From NCBI GenBank assembly GCA_963841425.1, contig CAWJCL010000001.1, positions 372,001-436,000 on the forward strand: a stretch of 64,000 bases of DNA, given 5' to 3'. Below, piece after piece: positions 1 through 8,311 of this stretch. Under the pieces are notes generated by a model that worked only from the letters and a program-made list of their open reading frames with translations, was not told where the DNA came from and ran no database searches. The number at the start of each line of letters is the position of its first letter. Within the stretch, counting starts at the first letter, position 1. A program made the position numbers and the translations under genes. Source of the stretch: DATEOR01 sp963841425. Lineage in GTDB: Bacteria > Actinomycetota > Thermoleophilia > Gaiellales > Gaiellaceae.

Positions 1-1
1 C

Positions 2-142
2 TTCTCGCCCAGGCCGATCTTCGTTGCGGCGGCCCTGGCCGGCCCGCTCGTCGGCATCGGCGGAGCGGCCTCCGCGCTCGTGCTCAGTGGTCGAGGAGCC
101 GGAGCTCCAGGACACGGCGCGAGTCGAAGCCCTCGATCCTGA
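2..142 (+). CDS. Possible 3' end of a membrane protein (partial)
   Basis: The frame is open from the window edge to a TGA at 140-142. It encodes about 30 hydrophobic residues (FVAAALAGPLVGIGGAASAL) followed by a short Gly/Ser/Arg tail, as at the end of a membrane protein. It would overlap the 3' end of the convergent ftcD gene by 59 bases. Nothing identifies a family, and the frame could be a chance opening opposite ftcD. Confidence 0.25.
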   Translation, partial: FSPRPIFVAAALAGPLVGIGGAASALVLSGRGAGAPGHGASRSPRS

Positions 143-971
143 GCAGGCTGCCCGCGGCCTCCACGGCGGCGCCGGCCGGCATCAGTCCCACGAGCTCGCT
201 GCCCGCGACCTCGGCTCCGCGGGCCTCCGCCTCGGCAACGATCGTGGCCACGATCGCGTGCAGGGCGGCCGCCTCCCAGTCGGTCACGTTCATGCTCACC
301 TGCACGAGCCCGGCCCTCGGCAGGTCGAGTCCGAGCGCGCGCACGCCTGGGAAGCCCCCGTCGCGCTCGCGGACGAGGGCGGCGATCTCGCGCGCAGTCT
401 CCACGGTCGCGCCGCGCAGGTTGACGTTGAAGGCGATCAGCGGCCGCCGAACACCGATGAGGACCCCGCCCGCACTTGGATGGAGGGTGGCCGGCCCGCG
501 GTCGGGTGCGAGCTCGCCCGAGTCGATCCGGCGTTGCAGCTCGTCCGGACCTCCGCGCCGGAAGAACGCGGGCTCGCGGCGATCCTCCGTCAGGCGTCCG
601 TAGAAGAAGACCGGGAGCCCGAGGTCGCCTCCCACCCGCTCGGCGAGGTCGAGAGCCGCGGCGCGCGCCGCGGGCTCGTCCTCGGGCAGAAGCGGCACGA
701 GCGGGACGACGTCGGCAGCCCCGATCCGCGGGTGTGCTCCCTCGTGGCGGCGCAGGTCGATCCGTCCGGCAGCCGCCGAGATCCCGGCGGTGAGCGTCTC
801 GATCAGGTCGTCTCCGGACCCGACCACGGTGAAGACCGAGCGATGATGGTCCCAGTCGCTGTGGACGTCGAGGAGCCGGGCAGGCTGAGAGAGCGCGCGC
901 TCGAGGGCGGCGATCGCGTCCGGGTCTCTCCCTTCCGAGAAATTGGGCACCGATTCGAGCGGTAAGGCCAC
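84..971 (-). CDS. ftcD: Glutamate formimidoyltransferase (monofunctional)
   Basis: The 295-residue product matches the formiminotransferase half of FtcD. It transfers the formimino group between N-formimino-L-glutamate and tetrahydrofolate, linking histidine breakdown to the one-carbon pool in the cytosol. The N-terminus (LESVPNFSEGRD) and the segments HRSVFTVVG and LRRHEGAHPRIGAADVVP are characteristic of the family. The cyclodeaminase half of the bifunctional animal enzyme is absent, as in many bacteria. The start is GTG at 971. The gene is divergent from the ABC exporter, with 57 bases between the starts. No other histidine degradation gene lies in the window. Confidence 0.88.
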   Translation of the reverse strand: MALPLESVPNFSEGRDPDAIAALERALSQPARLLDVHSDWDHHRSVFTVVGSGDDLIETLTAGISAAAGRIDLRRHEGAHPRIGAADVVPLVPLLPEDEPAARAAALDLAERVGGDLGLPVFFYGRLTEDRREPAFFRRGGPDELQRRIDSGELAPDRGPATLHPSAGGVLIGVRRPLIAFNVNLRGATVETAREIAALVRERDGGFPGVRALGLDLPRAGLVQVSMNVTDWEAAALHAIVATIVAEAEARGAEVAGSELVGLMPAGAAVEAAGSLLRIEGFDSRRVLELRLLDH

Positions 972-1028
972 GGGTGCAGGATAAAAGGGCCCGGGAAGGG
1001 CGTCGATACACTCGGCGTTAGGTCACCC

Positions 1029-2807
1029 GTGGACGTAGAGAAGCACCCGAACCTGCACACGTTCGCCCGTTTGCTCGGGTTTCTGCGCCCCTATCGCTGG
1101 TCACTCTTTATCTCGATCGTCCTTGCCGCGATGTCGCAAGCAGCGGCGATCGCGCTCGTTCGCATCAGCCAGAGCGTCATCGACCTCGCGATCGAGCCTC
1201 GCGACGAGCAGATGCTCTGGGAGCTGGTCGCGCTCATCGCCGTGATCGGCCTCGTGAAGGCGCTGCTCATGGTCGGCCGGCGGTTCATCTCCGGACGGCA
1301 GGCGCTCGGCGTCGAGTTCGACATGCGAAACGCGATGTACGCGCACCTCCTGCGCCTCTCCTTCGGCTTCTACGACCGGAACCAAACCGGGCAGCTGATG
1401 TCGAGGGCGACGGTCGACCTGCAGTCGGTGCGCTTTTTCCTCGGATACGGCCTGATCTTCTTCTTCCAGCACGTGCTCACGATCGTCGGGGTCACCGCGA
1501 TCATGCTCTGGACGGACTGGCGCCTCGCGCTCGTCGCGCTGGCGATCACGCCGTTCGTCGTCGCGCTCGCGTACCGGTACTCGAAAGTCTCCCATCCGGT
1601 GCTCCGCGACGTCCAGCAGAAGTTGGCCGACGTCGCCACCGTCGCGGAGGAGAACATCGTCGGCGTCCACGTCGTGAAGTCGTTCGCCCAGGAGGAGCAG
1701 GAGCAGGCGAAGTTCCAGCGGCGCTCCAACGCGGTCTTCGAGCAGACGGTGCTCGCGAACCGGCAGCGCTCCCTGTACGTGCCGCTCCTGAGCTTCGTTC
1801 CGCTCCTCGCCCAAGCCGGGATCCTCTTGGTCGGAGGCTGGATGGTGACGCACGGGAGCCTCACCGTCGGCCAGTTCTTCGCCTTCAACCTCTACGTGAC
1901 GATGCTGATCCTGCCGCTGCGGATGCTCGGCATGTGGATCGGGCAATCGCAGCGCGCGACCGCGTCCGGCGAGCGCATCTTCCAGGTGCTCGACGAGCCC
2001 GAGGAGATCGCGGATAAGCCCGGGGCCGAGGCGCTCCCGCCGGGGCCGGGGCGGATCGACTTCGAGGGCGTCTCCTTCGGCTACGACCCGGAGCGCCACG
2101 TGCTCCACGGCGTCGACATCGCGATCGAGCCGGATCAGAACGTGGCGGTCATCGGCCACACAGGCTCGGGCAAGACGACGCTGACCGCACTCGTGCCGCG
2201 GTTCTACGACGCCACCGAGGGCCGCGTCCTGATCGACGGCGTCGACGTGCGCGACGTCTCGCTCGCATCGCTGCGCTCGCAGATCGCGGTCATCTCGCAG
2301 GATCCGTTTCTCTTCTCGACCACCGTGCGGGAGAACATCGCGTTCGGCGCGCCGACCGCGACCGACAAGGAGATCGAGTCGGCCGCCCGCCTCGCGCAGG
2401 CGCACGAGTTCATCGTCGATCTGCCCGAAGGCTACGACACGGTGATCGGCGAGCGGGGCATCACGCTCTCCGGCGGTCAGCGCCAGCGCGTCGCCATCGC
2501 GCGCGCGATCGCCATGAGCCCCCGCATTCTCGTCCTCGACGACGCGACGGCTGCAGTCGACGCCACGACGGAGGCGCGAATCCGGCTCGGCCTCCGCGAG
2601 GCGATGAAGGGCCGGACGACGCTGATCATCGCCCACCGTCTGTCCACTATCTCGCTCGCGGACGAGGTGGTCGTCCTCGACCACGGACAGGTGGTGGCGC
2701 GCGGAACGCAGTCCGAGCTCGCCGAGTCGAGCCCCGTCTACCGGGAGATCTACGAGCACGGCCTGATCGACCGCGAGCTGGCCGCACGGCTGGAGGCCTC
2801 GGCATGA
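1029..2807 (+). CDS. ABC exporter half-transporter, subunit 1 (degenerate ATP site)
   Basis: The 592-residue product has an N-terminal six-helix exporter membrane domain (about residues 15-320) and a C-terminal ATPase domain. The ATPase has a Walker A GHTGSGKT (376-383), a canonical LSGGQ signature (480-484) and a Walker B ILVLDD (500-505). The residue after the Walker B aspartate, normally the catalytic glutamate, is Asp505. This is the usual mark of the degenerate half in heterodimeric exporters of the TM287/288 and BmrCD type. The start is GTG at 1029. The stop overlaps the start of the next gene as ATGA, so the two are translationally coupled. The substrate is unknown; lipids or drugs are typical for the family. 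Confidence 0.9.
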   Translation: MDVEKHPNLHTFARLLGFLRPYRWSLFISIVLAAMSQAAAIALVRISQSVIDLAIEPRDEQMLWELVALIAVIGLVKALLMVGRRFISGRQALGVEFDMRNAMYAHLLRLSFGFYDRNQTGQLMSRATVDLQSVRFFLGYGLIFFFQHVLTIVGVTAIMLWTDWRLALVALAITPFVVALAYRYSKVSHPVLRDVQQKLADVATVAEENIVGVHVVKSFAQEEQEQAKFQRRSNAVFEQTVLANRQRSLYVPLLSFVPLLAQAGILLVGGWMVTHGSLTVGQFFAFNLYVTMLILPLRMLGMWIGQSQRATASGERIFQVLDEPEEIADKPGAEALPPGPGRIDFEGVSFGYDPERHVLHGVDIAIEPDQNVAVIGHTGSGKTTLTALVPRFYDATEGRVLIDGVDVRDVSLASLRSQIAVISQDPFLFSTTVRENIAFGAPTATDKEIESAARLAQAHEFIVDLPEGYDTVIGERGITLSGGQRQRVAIARAIAMSPRILVLDDATAAVDATTEARIRLGLREAMKGRTTLIIAHRLSTISLADEVVVLDHGQVVARGTQSELAESSPVYREIYEHGLIDRELAARLEASA

Positions 2808-4609
2808 GGGTTTGGCAGCCCGGATCCCACCTCACCATGCAGCGCGGAGCCGAGGTGGAGGACTGGTCGTGGCGGCGCACCGCGCACCGCATCTCCACCC
2901 TCGCCCGGCTCGCCGGCCGCTACAAGCTGCGCACGACGCTCGCGATCGTCACGCTCCTCGCGGCGACGCTCACCTCGCTCGCGCCGCCCTACCTCGCGAA
3001 GCTCGCCCTCGACGACGGGATCCGCGCCGAGGACTACCGGCGACTCGTCGAGGTCGTGATCGTCTTCATCGCGGCCGGGGTGCTCAACTGGCTCATGAGC
3101 AGCGCGCAGACGTACTTCACGGGCTGGACGGGCGAGCGGATCCTCGCCGACCTGCGCGACAAGCTCTTCCGCCATCTGCAGCGGCTCTCGCTCGGCTTCT
3201 ACGAGCGCAACCGCGCCGGGGTGCTCATCAGCCGCCTGACGAACGACGTCGAGGCGCTCGACCAGCTCGTCACCGACGGCGTCACGAGTCTCTTCCAGAA
3301 CACGCTGATCCTCGTCGGCTCGGCGGTGATCCTCTTCGCCCTCGACTGGAAGCTCGCGCTCGCCACGCTCGCGGTCTTCCCGTTCATGGCGATTGCGACG
3401 GCGCTCTTCCGCATCGTCTCCGCGCGCGCCTACCGGGCGGTTCGAGAACGGCTCGGGCACGTCACGGCGACCCTCGCCGAGGACATCGCCGGCATGCGGA
3501 TCGTCCAGGCGTTCAACCGCCAGTCGGCGAACGAGCGGCACTTCCGGGAAGTCAACGCCCATTACCGGGAGGCGAACCACGTCACGGTCGTGACCAACGG
3601 CCTCTACTTCCCGTTCGTCGACTTCCTGTCCACCGCGGCGAGCGCGATCGTGCTCGGCTACGGCGGCTACCGCTACTTCGAGAACGACCTCACGATCGGC
3701 ACGCTCCTCGCCTTCATGCTCTATCTCTCCAACTTCTTCGACCCCGTGCAGCAGCTGTCCCAGCTCTACAACACGTTTCTCGCCGCGGTCGCCGCGCTGG
3801 ACAAGATCACCGAGGTGCTGGACGAGGAGCCGGACGTCCTGGACGCGCCGGACGCGCACGACCTCCCCGCGATCGAAGGGCATGTCCACTTCGAGGACGT
3901 CCGCTTCGGCTACGGCAAAGGCATCGAGGTCCTGCACGGCATCGAGCTGGACGTCCCGGCCGGGACGACGGTCGCGCTCGTCGGCCACACGGGCGCGGGA
4001 AAGTCCACGATCGCGAAGCTCCTCGCGCGCTTCTACGATCCGCGCGAGGGTCGCATCCTGATCGACGGCCGCGACCTTCGCACTGTCAGGCAGGAGAGCC
4101 TGCGCAGCCAGCTCGGGATCGTCCCGCAGGAAGGCTTCCTCTTCGCGGGCACGGTCCGCGAGAACATCGCCTTCGGGCGGCCCGGCGCGACCCAGGACCA
4201 GATCGAGGCTGCCGCGCGCGCGGTCGGAGCCCACGACTTCATCTCGTCGCTCGAGCTGGGCTACGAGACCGAGGTGGCCGAGCGCGGCGCGAGGCTCTCA
4301 CTCGGCCAGCGCCAGCTCGTCGCCTTCGCGCGCGCGCTCCTCGCCGACCCGCGCATCCTCGTCCTCGACGAGGCGACCTCGAGCGTCGACATCGGCACAG
4401 AGCGGCGCATCGAGCTCGCACTGCGCACGCTCCTCGCCGGCAGGACCGCGTTCATCATCGCCCACCGGCTCTCCACGATCCGGAGCGCAGACCGGATCGT
4501 CGTCCTCGAGCACGGCCGGGTCGTCGAGCAGGGGACGCACGAGGAGCTCCTCCGGCGAGAGGGCCTCTACCTCTCGCTCTACGGGGACTGGGCATCGGCA
4601 GCCGCCTGA
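2804..4609 (+). CDS. ABC exporter half-transporter, subunit 2 (catalytic ATP site)
   Basis: The 601-residue partner of the preceding gene starts at ATG 2804 inside the upstream stop codon. It has an exporter membrane domain (about 40-340) and an ATPase domain with Walker A GHTGAGKS (394-401), a Walker B ILVLDE (518-523) with the catalytic Glu523, and an altered signature LSLGQ (498-502) in place of LSGGQ. In a head-to-tail dimer this altered signature faces the Asp505 site of subunit 1, while the intact LSGGQ of subunit 1 faces Glu523. One competent and one degenerate site are therefore predicted. Residues 1-30 form a polar N-terminal extension. Confidence 0.9.
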   Translation: MRVWQPGSHLTMQRGAEVEDWSWRRTAHRISTLARLAGRYKLRTTLAIVTLLAATLTSLAPPYLAKLALDDGIRAEDYRRLVEVVIVFIAAGVLNWLMSSAQTYFTGWTGERILADLRDKLFRHLQRLSLGFYERNRAGVLISRLTNDVEALDQLVTDGVTSLFQNTLILVGSAVILFALDWKLALATLAVFPFMAIATALFRIVSARAYRAVRERLGHVTATLAEDIAGMRIVQAFNRQSANERHFREVNAHYREANHVTVVTNGLYFPFVDFLSTAASAIVLGYGGYRYFENDLTIGTLLAFMLYLSNFFDPVQQLSQLYNTFLAAVAALDKITEVLDEEPDVLDAPDAHDLPAIEGHVHFEDVRFGYGKGIEVLHGIELDVPAGTTVALVGHTGAGKSTIAKLLARFYDPREGRILIDGRDLRTVRQESLRSQLGIVPQEGFLFAGTVRENIAFGRPGATQDQIEAAARAVGAHDFISSLELGYETEVAERGARLSLGQRQLVAFARALLADPRILVLDEATSSVDIGTERRIELALRTLLAGRTAFIIAHRLSTIRSADRIVVLEHGRVVEQGTHEELLRREGLYLSLYGDWASAAA

Positions 4610-4627
4610 TCTAGGGTACGCGCCACG

Positions 4628-5305
4628 ATGCAGGCGGGCACGGTCATCGGCAAGGCCTGGGCGATGTACAAGGCGCACTGGCGCCATCTCGTCCCCATCG
4701 CCTTCGTCGTCTACGTCCTCATCTCGCTCCTCATCCTCCTGCTCGGCGCGCTCGGCTGGCTGGGCGCCGTGATCGGCTTTCTCGTCAGCATCGCCGGAAT
4801 CTTCTGGCTGCAGGGCGCACTCGTCCTCGCCGTGGACGATGTGCGTGACGGCCGCGCCGACCTCTCGATCAGCGAGACGCTCGATCGGGTGACGCCGCAC
4901 CTCACGACGCTCGCGCTTTCCGGGGTCCTCGCGGGGATCGGGATCGGGCTCGGCTTCTTGCTCCTCATCGTCCCGGGCCTCTTCCTGCTGACGATCTGGC
5001 TCCTGATCGTCCCCGCGATCATGCTCGAGGGCTGCGGCGTCTCGGCGTCGTTCGCGCGGAGCCAGGACCTCGTGCGCGGGTACGGCTGGTCGGTCTTCGG
5101 CGTGATCGTCCTGACGGTCTTGATCTTCATCGGGGTCGGGATCGTCTTCGGGATCCTCGAAGGAGTGCTCGACAACCGCTGGCTCAGCTTCGCGCTCAAC
5201 ATCGTCCTGCAGACGCTCACCGCCCCCTTCCTGGCGCTGGCCTGGACGATCACGTACTACGAGCTCAGGGATCTGAAGGGAGCGGAAGCCACCGCAGCCG
5301 TCTAA
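4628..5305 (+). CDS. Polytopic membrane protein, unknown function
   Basis: This 225-residue protein has about five or six hydrophobic segments and little soluble sequence. It begins MQAGTVIGKAWAMYKAHWR, a pattern (amphipathic start, then helices rich in Leu, Ile and Gly) seen in the DUF975/DUF7847-like membrane proteins that share the fold of the glycerophosphodiester phosphodiesterase membrane domain. It follows the ABC pair by 18 bases in the same direction and may be cotranscribed with it. No catalytic motif is visible. Confidence 0.7.
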   Translation: MQAGTVIGKAWAMYKAHWRHLVPIAFVVYVLISLLILLLGALGWLGAVIGFLVSIAGIFWLQGALVLAVDDVRDGRADLSISETLDRVTPHLTTLALSGVLAGIGIGLGFLLLIVPGLFLLTIWLLIVPAIMLEGCGVSASFARSQDLVRGYGWSVFGVIVLTVLIFIGVGIVFGILEGVLDNRWLSFALNIVLQTLTAPFLALAWTITYYELRDLKGAEATAAV

Positions 5306-5315
5306 GCTCGGGTTC

Positions 5316-6197
5316 GTGTCCGAGCTCGACAAGGAGACCCAGGAGCGGATCGAGGATCCGGTCTCCGAGCAGGCGGAGGAAGAGACCCGTCTGACGCCCG
5401 CCGAAGCGGTGGCGCAGATGCGGATCAAGGTGCCGACACGAGCGAACCGCAAGCTCGCGACGCTCGTCGAGCGCATCAACGATGACGACCAGGTGAAGGC
5501 GTGGTGGCACGTCTCGAACGTGAACGCGGTCAAGCGCCTCGAGATCAACGACCACTCGTGGGTGCACATCCAGATCGTCACGAATATCGCCCTGAAGTTG
5601 CTCCGCCAGCTGACGAAGCACCACGTCGAGCCCGCGATGGTGCGCGACTACGGGATGAGCCGCGACGACGCCGAGATCGTCGTCGTGCTCGGCGCCCTCC
5701 TCCACTGCATCGGGATGTCGGTGCACCGCGAGGGCCACGAGGACTGGAGCCTCTTCCTCGCCGAGCCGAAGATGCGCGAGCTGCTCGAAGGGCTCTACGA
5801 CGAGCCGGAGCGAACGGTGGTCATCGTCGAGGTGCTCGGCGCGATCACGAGCCACCGGGAGGACGGCAAGCCGCTCACCCTGGAAGCAGGGATCGTCCGG
5901 GTCGCGGACGCCCTCGACATGGCGAAGGGCCGCTCGCGGATCCCGTTCGAGCACGGCCGCGTGTCCATTCACTCGCTCTCCGCGGCGGCCATCGACAGCG
6001 TCCACATCGCCGACGGGGAGAGCGCCCCGATCTCGATCGAGATCGAGATGAACAACTCCTCCGGCGTCTACCAGGTGGACGAGCTCCTCAAGGCGAAGCT
6101 CCGCGGGTCGGGTCTCGAGCCGTATGTCGAGGTGGTCGCACGGATCGACACCGAGGCCGAGAAGAGCCTCATTCCGCTCTACCGCCTCGAGCTCTGA
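5316..6197 (+). CDS. HD-superfamily protein with an altered HD doublet
   Basis: The 293-residue product resembles stand-alone HD-domain phosphohydrolases found in archaea and some actinobacteria. Visible landmarks are a first histidine pair in NDHSWVHIQIV, the core GALLHCIGMSVHREGH, and a late VRVADALDMA carrying the final conserved Asp. In the core the canonical HD doublet reads His-Cys, so one metal ligand is replaced. The acidic first 40 residues look disordered. The start is GTG at 5316, ten bases after the upstream stop. The substrate is unknown. A catalytic role is plausible but weakened by the missing Asp. Confidence 0.7.
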   Translation: MSELDKETQERIEDPVSEQAEEETRLTPAEAVAQMRIKVPTRANRKLATLVERINDDDQVKAWWHVSNVNAVKRLEINDHSWVHIQIVTNIALKLLRQLTKHHVEPAMVRDYGMSRDDAEIVVVLGALLHCIGMSVHREGHEDWSLFLAEPKMRELLEGLYDEPERTVVIVEVLGAITSHREDGKPLTLEAGIVRVADALDMAKGRSRIPFEHGRVSIHSLSAAAIDSVHIADGESAPISIEIEMNNSSGVYQVDELLKAKLRGSGLEPYVEVVARIDTEAEKSLIPLYRLEL

Positions 6198-6212
6198 GCG
6201 CGAGGCGGCCGC

Positions 6213-6218
6213 TACAAT
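6213..6218 (+). promoter_or_regulatory. -10 element of the tRNA-Gln promoter
   Basis: TACAAT lies 11 bases before the first base of tRNA-Gln, the expected place for a -10 box. No good -35 box is seen at the matching distance. Confidence 0.4.
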
Positions 6219-6229
6219 GGCCTCGCCCT

Positions 6230-6300
6230 TGCGGGGTCGTCTAATGGTAGGACGCCTGACTCTGGATCAGGTAGTCAAGGTTCGAGTCCTTGCCCCGCAG
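6230..6300 (+). tRNA. tRNA-Gln (anticodon CTG)
   Basis: A full cloverleaf can be drawn: acceptor TGCGGGG (6230-6236) pairs with CCCCGCA (6293-6299), the anticodon stem is CCTGA/TCAGG, and the T-arm contains GGTTCGAGTCC. The anticodon CTG is at 6262-6264, which reads CAG glutamine codons. The discriminator is G6300. The 3' CCA is not encoded. Confidence 0.93.
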
Positions 6301-6551
6301 CCTCTCAAAGGCCTCGCTCAGACAGGTTTTTGGCGTTCATGCAAGCCGAGCCCCGAGCAGTCACGAACGGCCTTCCCAAGGGCGTCAAGGAACGCCGCCA
6401 CCGGAACCAATTCCAAAGACGCAGGGCCGGGCACCCCCGTTCTCTCCCCAGGGGTGAGCTCCTCGTGAGTCGCCGCAGATCCACGGGAGCATCCGGCCCT
6501 GCACAACGAACATCGCCTTAGGCGGTCGCGGCGTTACACGCGCCCAGGGAC

Positions 6552-6582
6552 CAGGTCGACGGTTCGAGTCCTTGATCCGAAG
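6552..6582 (+). repeat. Degraded copy of the tRNA-Gln 3' half
   Basis: This segment aligns with tRNA-Gln from 6268 to the discriminator: both contain CAGGT, then GGTTCGAGTCCTTG (14 identical bases), then a CCGNAG end. The T-stem and acceptor no longer pair, so it is not a working tRNA. Such displaced 3' halves are left by site-specific integration into a tRNA gene followed by deletion or decay. Confidence 0.5.
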
Positions 6583-6593
6583 CCCAGCTGAAA

Positions 6594-6625
6594 GTCGAAG
6601 GCCGCCCGGGAGAGCGGCCTTCGAC
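6594..6625. terminator. Perfect 12-bp hairpin, terminator-like
   Basis: GTCGAAGGCCGC (6594-6605) and its exact complement (6614-6625) flank an 8-base loop. No T-tract follows, which is common for terminators in high-G+C actinobacteria. Confidence 0.5.
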
Positions 6626-6862
6626 GAGGAGAGGAACGACGCTTTGCGGCGAAGCGTCGGTCTCTACTTCCTCGGCAGAAGCCGCGGTCCTCTTTAGCCC
6701 GGAAGTGGCGCCGAACAAGAAGGGCCGCATAGGGCACCTTTCGGGCGGAATCCGCGACACGGCGCTCAAGTATCGGCGGGCGCAGCCGATTGAGTTTCAC
6801 TGAGGACGCAAATCCTCCTGCGGCTCGGGGAATGACCGCCAGCATGTCCCGAAGCGGCAGAC

Positions 6863-6888
6863 GAGCGGCGGCCTCCGGGCCGCCGCTC
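6863..6888. terminator. 11-bp hairpin upstream of tRNA-Glu
   Basis: GAGCGGCGGCC (6863-6873) and GGCCGCCGCTC (6878-6888) enclose a TCCG tetraloop. The hairpin lies 36 bases before tRNA-Glu and probably ends transcription coming from the left. Confidence 0.5.
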
Positions 6889-6924
6889 TCCTTAAGCTCC
6901 CGTTCGCTACCCTGTCCCCCGCCG

Positions 6925-6997
6925 GGCGCATTCGTCTAGTGGCCTAGGACGCCGCCCTCTCACGGCGGTAGCACGGGTTCGAATCCCGTATGCGCCT
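6925..6997 (+). tRNA. tRNA-Glu (anticodon CTC)
   Basis: Acceptor GGCGCAT (6925-6931) pairs with ATGCGCC (6990-6996). The anticodon stem CCGCC/GGCGG holds the loop CTCTCAC with anticodon CTC at 6959-6961, which reads GAG. The T-arm contains GGGTTCGAATCCC. No CCA is encoded. The 3' end of this gene is the attachment site of the neighbouring integrative element (repeat at 10847). Confidence 0.93.
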
Positions 6998-7020
6998 CCT
7001 TTTGCATCCGGCTGTAATCC
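6980..7020 (+). repeat. Left attachment site (attL) in the tRNA-Glu 3' end
   Basis: Bases 6980-7000 (T-loop to just past the tRNA) are identical over 21 positions to 10847-10867. The match continues with one offset through GCATCCGGCTG and AATCC. Identity begins inside the T-loop, which is typical of tyrosine-recombinase integration at tRNA genes. Confidence 0.8.
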
Positions 7021-7167
7021 GAGACCCCGCGAGAGGTCTCGAACTGCCTCCATCGCCTTCGATCTGTTGAGCGCCTGCAGGTACACCTGGGTCGTATCGA
7101 TCCGCGAGTGATTCATCAGTGCTTGTAGGGCCTCAATTGCACCCGGACGCGAGGTCAGGAACACCAA
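7000..7167 (-). pseudogene. Tyrosine recombinase (phage-type integrase), C-terminal fragment
   Basis: On the minus strand this encodes AIEALQALMNHSRIDTTQVY followed by LQALNRSKAMEAV. This is the end of an XerC/phage integrase catalytic domain: the conserved His in the LMNHSRIDTT motif and the nucleophile Tyr in TTQVYL are both present. Only about 45 residues match; the rest of the enzyme upstream is gone. The frame runs on through the attachment site into the antisense of tRNA-Glu. Position next to attL is where an element-encoded integrase is expected. It cannot be functional alone. Confidence 0.75.
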
Positions 7168-7199
7168 GCGAATGCCCAGGGAACGGCTGGAAGAGGTTC

Positions 7200-7526
7200 T
7201 TGACCACGCCGGACCACGCCTATCGCGCGACGACGCGCGTCACATTCGTGACCAACACGCGCGTCGATGATGGCTGGGCAGTTGTCGAGCGCGGAGGGCT
7301 GGCCTCGGTGCCGCAAGGTCAGCCGTTCGAAAGGGCAACTTCACTTCTCGAACGCCTAGCGGCGAGCGGGCTACACGTCGTCCCGGTGGGAGAGGTTGAG
7401 CGGTGGGTTCCCGAAATCGGCGGTCATGGACCAAGCTGGGTCGCCGATGTTCTTGACGCCAACCGACATGCAGATGAAGCCCTGCCCGCACGGGAGTTCA
7501 TCCGAGCGATTGCCGACGCCTTTTGA
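7200..7526 (+). pseudogene. AAA/TOPRIM-type ATPase, C-terminal fragment
   Basis: The last 90 residues of this frame (ASGLHVVPVGEVERWVPEIG, then GGHGPSWVADVLD) resemble the C-terminus of AAA ATPases with a TOPRIM-like nuclease domain (OLD-like), where a VPVGELE motif precedes a GGHGPxWV segment. The ATPase part and a credible start are missing, so this is a remnant. Identification rests on my memory of the motif and is moderately sure. It lies between the integrase remnant and a 28-base repeat. Confidence 0.45.
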
Positions 7527-7531
7527 GCCTG

Positions 7532-7559
7532 TGGACGCTGTCCCTAAGAACCTTTCAAG
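7532..7559 (+). repeat. 28-bp direct repeat, copy A
   Basis: This matches 11043-11070 at 27 of 28 positions (TGGACGCTGTCCCTAAGA, one mismatch, CCTTTCAAG). Each copy lies downstream of an integrase remnant, so the unit may mark the inner end of two related elements. Confidence 0.65.
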
Positions 7560-7588
7560 CAGGGAACCGCGCCACACCACGTCGTCCA

Positions 7589-8311
7589 CTAGGTCCCCAC
7601 TGCGCGGTATCTGGCGACGCTCGTTGCAGCTGCCCACACGACGAGCGACACGATAGCCGGGAAGAACGCATAGCCGAATGGGCTCCCGTCAGTCGTCCCG
7701 TCGAGGACGGTGAGGAACGTGATGAGGAAACAGACCGCGCCAAGTAGAGCCACGATTCCGGTCCAGCGTGCAAAGGCTCCCGTTCGGAGCGTGAGGACTC
7801 CCGCCGCCAGCAGGAACGCTGCGAAGCCCATTGCGGCGAGGAGGAAGGGGCCGCCGGCAGCAGTCGCCACCGCCTTGCTCACGACGGGATCCACGTCGGC
7901 ACCGTCGCTGCTCGCGGCGGCGAGCGTGACCGACGCCATCGCCATTCCCGCCATGCCGATCACGCCGCCCCCGAAGGCGGCGCGGGCGATAGGTGCAGAC
8001 CCGCGGACCGCGGACTCCGCGCGCCCGAGGACGCTTCGAATCGCCCCGACGAAGTACAGGAAGACGAAGCCCGCGAGCAGCATCAGGAAAGCGCTGATGC
8101 GGCCATTCCACTGATTGTCACTTGCCCAGTTCGTCCAATCCTGATCTGGTGCGGTGTAGTGAGGCGTCACACCACCCGTTGTGAACCACCCGACGACAAA
8201 CAGCGCGGCAAACACCACCCCAGACAGGGCCAGAAGCCGGTGCCAGCCCGGTGGGAGAACGTCCGCCGCGGCGTCGGAGATGTGCGGAGTCGGGGCTGGT
8301 TGAGTGGTCAT
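7589..8311 (-). CDS. Membrane protein, unknown function (second gene of DUF4386 pair)
   Basis: This 240-residue protein has about six hydrophobic segments, including FAALFVVGWFTTGG, ISAFLMLLAGFVFLYFVGAI and a C-terminal FFPAIVSLVVWAAATS. I chose ATG 8311 because it overlaps the stop of the upstream DUF4386 gene as ATGA; upstream extension of the frame shows no protein-like sequence. The two genes are surely one operon. The function is unknown. It lies inside the tRNA-Glu element and is intact, unlike its flanks. Confidence 0.7.
   Translation of the reverse strand: MTTQPAPTPHISDAAADVLPPGWHRLLALSGVVFAALFVVGWFTTGGVTPHYTAPDQDWTNWASDNQWNGRISAFLMLLAGFVFLYFVGAIRSVLGRAESAVRGSAPIARAAFGGGVIGMAGMAMASVTLAAASSDGADVDPVVSKAVATAAGGPFLLAAMGFAAFLLAAGVLTLRTGAFARWTGIVALLGAVCFLITFLTVLDGTTDGSPFGYAFFPAIVSLVVWAAATSVARYRAVGT

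Larger units (their letters stand above)
6301..6924. other. Intergenic stretch between two tRNA genes with degraded remnants
   Basis: No intact gene is seen. On the minus strand 6318-6440 a short frame ends directly beside tRNA-Gln (VAAFLDALGKAVRDCSGLG...). It sits where an integrase gene would end but cannot be identified. The stretch also contains a 31-base degraded copy of the tRNA-Gln 3' half at 6552-6582 and two strong hairpins, described separately. Confidence 0.5.

Noticed and set aside
1101..4234. Long minus-strand frames opposite the ABC exporter pair
   Set aside because: The plus strand carries complete Walker, signature and membrane motifs; the antisense frames show none.
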